A program made the translations under genes and the position numbers. Below, piece by piece: positions 61,501 through 62,280 of a stretch of 62,280 bases of DNA. The notes beneath the pieces were generated by a model that was not told the DNA's origin, did not search any database, and was given only the letters and a program-made list of their open reading frames with translations. The DNA is from Rhodocyclales bacterium (GTDB taxonomy: Bacteria; Pseudomonadota; Gammaproteobacteria; Burkholderiales; Rhodocyclaceae): NCBI GenBank assembly GCA_016235765.1, contig JACRIZ010000091.1:1-62280 (forward strand). Reading direction: 5' to 3'. Position 1 is the first letter of the stretch. Every line of letters starts with the position of its first letter.

Positions 61501-62280
61501 TCAGCCCTTTTTCTGTTTGACCGGCCGAGTCCAGCCGGGAATGGTTGCCTGCCTGGCCCGCGAGATGGTCAACTGACCGGCGGGTGCATCCTTGGTCAGC
61601 GTGGTACCGGCACCGAGCGTGGCGCCGCGGCCAACGGTGACCGGCGCGACGAGCTGGCTATCGGAGCCGATGAAGACGTCGTCCTCGATAACGGTGCGGA
61701 ACTTGTTGGCGCCGTCGTAGTTGCAGGTGATGGTGCCGGCGCCAACGTTGACGCGGCTGCCGACCGTCGCATCGCCAACGTAGGAAAGATGGTTCGCCTT
61801 CGAGTGGTCGGCGATGCTGCTGTTCTTGACCTCGACGAAGTTGCCGACATGCACGTCGGTGCCGAGCACGGTGCCGGGACGCAGGCGGGCGAAGGGACCG
61901 ACGATGCACTGCGGGCCGACCACGGCGTCGTGGATCACGCAATTGGCCAGGATGCGCGCGCCGTCGGCGATCGTCACCTTGCCTTCGAACACGCAATTGA
62001 CGTCGATGAAGACGTCGCGACCGCAAGTGAGTTCGCCGCGCACGTCGATACGGTTCGGATCGGCGAGTGTGACGCCCGCTTCCATGAGCGCTTCGGCAAT
62101 GTTGCGCTGATGGATGCGCTCCAGCGCCGCCAGTTGCACCTTGCTGTTCACGCCTTCGACTTCCCAGGCATGGTCGGGATGCACGGCTTCGACGGTCATG
62201 CCCTCACCTACCGCGAGGCCGACGATGTCGGTCAGGTAGTACTCGCCCTGCGCGTTGCTGTTGCCCAGACCGGGCAACCA
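61501..62280 (-). CDS. glmU: Bifunctional UDP-GlcNAc pyrophosphorylase (C-terminal part)
   Basis: The last 259 residues of GlmU are present; the start is beyond the right edge. The visible part covers the end of the uridyltransferase domain and the left-handed beta-helix acetyltransferase domain with hexapeptide repeats ([19 protein letters not shown] ... [30 protein letters not shown] ... [52 protein letters not shown]). It supplies UDP-GlcNAc. It is directly followed by glmS. Confidence 0.93.
   Translation of the reverse strand, partial: WLPGLGNSNAQGEYYLTDIVGLAVGEGMTVEAVHPDHAWEVEGVNSKVQLAALERIHQRNIAEALMEAGVTLADPNRIDVRGELTCGRDVFIDVNCVFEGKVTIADGARILANCVIHDAVVGPQCIVGPFARLRPGTVLGTDVHVGNFVEVKNSSIADHSKANHLSYVGDATVGSRVNVGAGTITCNYDGANKFRTVIEDDVFIGSDSQLVAPVTVGRGATLGAGTTLTKDAPAGQLTISRARQATIPGWTRPVKQKKG

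Overview
This GC-rich window (about two thirds G+C, apart from an AT-richer islet at about 22.8-25.3 kb and a moderately lower-GC RHS gene) comes from the chromosome of a betaproteobacterium. A sulfur-oxidising Rhodocyclales/Nitrosomonadales-type organism is the best guess, based on aprMBA dissimilatory APS reductase, a CusF/multicopper-oxidase locus, a fused SelD and split arsenosugar genes. The species cannot be read from the sequence.

Layout. 0-5.9 kb: copper module (signal-peptide fragment, CusF-like protein, cupredoxin, multicopper oxidase, CusC/TolC-type lipoprotein) divergent from a CopRS/CusRS two-component system; both units carry an ATTAC-N6-GTAAT operator. 5.9-8 kb: EF-G paralogue. 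8-13 kb: six-gene leftward operon with a VTT-flavoprotein fusion, DUF3047, two arsenosugar-type glycosyltransferases, an ECF sigma factor and a zinc-finger anti-sigma factor. 13.2-14.3 kb: two membrane proteins. 14.5-17.5 kb: aprMBA. 17.7-21.5 kb: BNR-repeat protein plus MoaD-like protein, PhoX-like phosphatase, double-CDGSH protein. 21.5-25.3 kb: accessory islet with a decayed toxin-antitoxin pair, an SRAP peptidase and three unknown low-GC genes. 25.3-32.9 kb: selenoneine biosynthesis (SelD fusion, SenB, SenA) next to a VTT / ATP-grasp / EgtD operon. 32.9-35.2 kb: bufferin-type copper RiPP operon. 35.4 kb: TfoX-like protein. 35.8-38.3 kb: IS91-like element with a tyrosine recombinase. 38.5-44.9 kb: 2134-residue SpvB/RHS protein. 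45.5-48.1 kb: NfeD-slipin-peroxiredoxin operon. 48.2-50.9 kb: DUF1223, MsrB, MsrA, methyltransferase. 50.9-55.7 kb: HD-GYP, YiiX-like hydrolase, small proteins, AhpD-like protein, AraC regulator, lipoprotein. 55.8-59.6 kb: HAD, Pit, ArsM, ArsS operon. 59.7-62.3 kb: glmS and partial glmU.

How it fits together. The most striking signal is a promoter-like motif, TGTAAG-N16/17-CGACTAA. I find it at nine places, always 20-70 bases before a start codon and in the right orientation: before the sigma factor's own operon, the second VTT gene, the bufferin operon, DUF1223-msrBA, the YiiX/HD-GYP pair, a divergent 122-residue gene, a 114-residue secreted protein, a lipoprotein, and arsS-arsM. I infer that the ECF factor at 8199-8786 controls all of them. 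This would tie the two halves of an arsenosugar pathway, 45 kb apart, to a copper-binding RiPP and to periplasmic methionine repair in one metal/oxidant stress regulon. Separately, the window holds a complete apparent selenoneine route (EgtD, SelD, SenB, SenA), and EgtD is translationally coupled to an uncharacterised ATP-grasp ligase and a VTT membrane protein, which may mark a further unrecognised product.
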